Origin: Streptomyces sp. NRRL B-1347
Lineage (GTDB): Bacteria; Actinomycetota; Actinomycetes; Streptomycetales; Streptomycetaceae
Direction: 5' to 3'
Length of the DNA: 5,965 bases
Assembly (NCBI RefSeq): GCF_000720325.1
Contig: NZ_JOJM01000186.1
Span: forward strand, 1-5,965
Of this stretch, positions 5,186-5,965 are shown one piece after another. The position numbers and the translations under genes were made by a program. Every line of letters begins with the position of its first letter. Positions within the stretch are counted from its first letter, which is position 1. Below the pieces are notes generated by a model. The model was not told the DNA's origin. It was given only the letters and a program-made list of their open reading frames with translations, and ran no database searches.

Positions 5186-5965
5186 CGCCGACCCGGTGAT
5201 CGGCCAGCCAGGCGTGCGTGCGCAGCGACAGGCGCGAGGTGAAGACAAGGCCGTCGGACTGCGGCAGCCGCACCACCGCACCCAGCAGCGGATGATCCGC
5301 CGCCGCCTGCCCCAGCGACGCCGCGTCGGTGGCCGACGCTCCCTGCTTGAGCCAGTAGTGCCGGTGGTCGAAGGCGTACGTCGGCAACTCCACGCGCGCG
5401 GTATCACCCCCGGCCCCGCCGGGCAGCACGGCCGCCCAGTCGACCGCCACGCCCCGTACGAACAGCTCCGCCATCGACATCAGCAGCCGCCGCAAGCCCC
5501 CTTCGTCGCGGCGCAGCGAGCCCGTCACCACGGCGTCGGCACCGCTCTCGTCCACAGCCTCGCTGACGGGCTGAACCAGTACGGGGTGGGCGCTGACCTC
5601 CACGAACACGCCGTGGCCCTGCGCCAGCAGATCGGCCACGGCCGGGCCGAAGCCCACCTGACCACGCAGATTGCGGTACCAGTACCCGCCGTCCAACACC
5701 CCCGCGTCCTCCACCCAACTGCCCGTGACGGTCGAGTAGAACGGCACGGCCGGAGCCTGCGCACTCACCCCGGCCAGAGCTTCGGCGAGGGTGTCCTCGA
5801 TGTCCTCGACATGCCGGGTGTGGGAGGCGTAGTCCACGGCCACGCGCCGCACTCGTACGCCGTCATCGGAGAGCACTTGCAGGACCTCGTCCAAGGCTTC
5901 GGCATCACCAGCAATCACCACGGAGGAAGGCCCGTTCACGGCCGCGACCTCGACCCGCTCGGCCC
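5148..5965 (-). CDS. PKS module A piece 1: AT C-terminus, post-AT linker, DH N-terminus (5' partial)
   Basis: This frame is open from the window edge and enters as [14 protein letters not shown], the middle of an AT. A GTG at 5937-5939 could be called as a start but is just an internal valine. Order of parts: AT C-terminal third with YASH, the HPVLVQP end of AT, a post-AT linker of about 40 residues with SLRRDEGGLRRLL, the VDWAAVLPGG and [14 protein letters not shown] linker motifs, then DH N-terminus from [11 protein letters not shown] to THAWLADHRVGG. PKS similarity ends at about 5186. The final dozen codons to the stop at 5148 are the DH middle piece read in the wrong frame. The natural continuation lies one frame over from 5185, after a gap of missing DH sequence. 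Compared with module B this piece keeps the whole post-AT linker and about 28 more DH residues. Confidence 0.85.
   Translation of the reverse strand, partial: AERVEVAAVNGPSSVVIAGDAEALDEVLQVLSDDGVRVRRVAVDYASHTRHVEDIEDTLAEALAGVSAQAPAVPFYSTVTGSWVEDAGVLDGGYWYRNLRGQVGFGPAVADLLAQGHGVFVEVSAHPVLVQPVSEAVDESGADAVVTGSLRRDEGGLRRLLMSMAELFVRGVAVDWAAVLPGGAGGDTARVELPTYAFDHRHYWLKQGASATDAASLGQAAADHPLLGAVVRLPQSDGLVFTSRLSLRTHAWLADHRVGGGGVLPARGRGR
5186..5304 (-). other. Dehydratase domain of module A, N-terminal fragment
   Basis: DH domains remove water from a beta-hydroxyacyl-ACP to give an alpha,beta-double bond. [11 protein letters not shown] opens the double-hotdog fold, and THAWLADHRVGG begins the HxxxGxxxxP active-site motif; the histidine is codon 5196-5198. 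The motif breaks off after its glycine at the 5186 junction: the proline and roughly 70 following residues (by family norm) are absent. The next recognisable DH residues (VEVYSQRED) lie in another frame, starting at 5185. As written this DH cannot fold. Confidence 0.75.
5569..5965 (-). other. Acyltransferase domain of module A, C-terminal third (methylmalonyl-type)
   Basis: AT domains load the extender unit from acyl-CoA onto the ACP. The visible part starts just before NGPSSVVIAGD and includes [34 protein letters not shown] and [17 protein letters not shown] (5820-5831) holds the catalytic histidine and is the classical specificity signature for methylmalonyl-CoA; malonyl ATs have HAFH. The nucleophilic serine (GHSQG) would lie upstream, outside the window. 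The domain aligns without gaps to the AT of module B at a constant offset of 4497 bp, with about a dozen amino-acid differences over about 130 residues. Confidence 0.9.

Larger units (their letters stand above)
1..5965 (-). pseudogene. Type I modular PKS gene, internal part, interrupted by six frame-breaking joins
   Basis: Every recognisable protein segment lies on the minus strand and follows the order expected of cis-AT modular PKS modules: AT-DH-KR-ACP, then KS-AT-DH-KR. Such enzymes sit in the cytoplasm and extend an ACP-bound acyl chain by one extender unit per module. The two modules are close paralogues; their AT C-terminal thirds are about 90% identical by eye. No single frame spans the region: the PKS match changes frame near 5186, 4948, 3391, 1071, 890 and between 791 and 773, each time with conserved residues missing. 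Neither a start nor a natural stop of the PKS is present. The ACP-A to KS-B join suggests one polypeptide, but since sequence is missing exactly there, a gene boundary with docking domains could have been lost. I type it as a pseudogene because the sequence as given cannot encode a working enzyme; an assembly fault on an intact gene is at least as likely. Confidence 0.8.

Noticed and set aside
773..5186. Programmed ribosomal frameshifting to read through the junctions
   Set aside because: Each junction lacks tens of conserved residues on one or both sides. Slippage by one base would not restore a domain, and no slippery heptamer with a downstream structure is evident.
4949..5407. Open frame starting near 5407 as a separate gene with its own start
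   Set aside because: Its first 70 or so codons are the post-AT linker and DH start read out of frame. Only the part after 5185 resembles protein, so the start is false.

Overview
The window lies entirely inside the coding sequence of a type I modular polyketide synthase (PKS), read on the minus strand from 5965 down to 1. Very high GC content, codons ending in G or C, and the linker and domain wording ([26 protein letters not shown]) point to Streptomyces or a close actinomycete relative. No tRNA, rRNA, CRISPR array, insertion sequence, promoter or terminator is visible, and no stretch of 300 bases lacks PKS sequence. Both ends of the window cut through domains.

Two consecutive reducing modules are represented. 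The upstream one (module A) runs from the C-terminal third of an AT (5965-5569), through a post-AT linker and DH N-terminus (to 5186), a DH middle piece (5185-4949) and a DH tail, to a complete KR (about 4830-3560) and the first helix of an ACP (3477-3391). The downstream one (module B) runs from a KS lacking its extreme N-terminus (3392-about 2215), through a complete AT (about 1916-1074), a post-AT linker plus start of a DH (1071-891), a DH middle piece (890-792) and a DH tail, into the NADPH-binding half of a KR (773-1). Both ATs carry the methylmalonyl-type YASH signature. The complete KR looks B-type (D/R-hydroxyl). The intended modules are therefore KS-AT(methylmalonyl)-DH-KR-ACP, without an enoylreductase.

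The striking feature is that the gene cannot be read through. Six junctions (near 5186, 4948, 3391, 1071, 890 and 773-791) each join two recognisable PKS pieces in different frames, with conserved sequence missing between them. What is lost is the catalytic core of both DH domains, the phosphopantetheine part of the ACP plus the KS N-terminus, and about 40 residues after AT-B. Between junctions the sequence is pristine: conserved domains and active sites with no stops. The AT-to-AT period is 4497 bp, shorter than the 5 kb or more usual for a KS-AT-DH-KR-ACP module. In the two modules the DH pieces start and end at the same bases, forming two perfectly repeated blocks of exactly 99 bp each. I favour sequence lost in assembly or consensus building of a repetitive high-GC PKS over genuine decay, but the window alone cannot settle it. 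I see no credible non-PKS system here.
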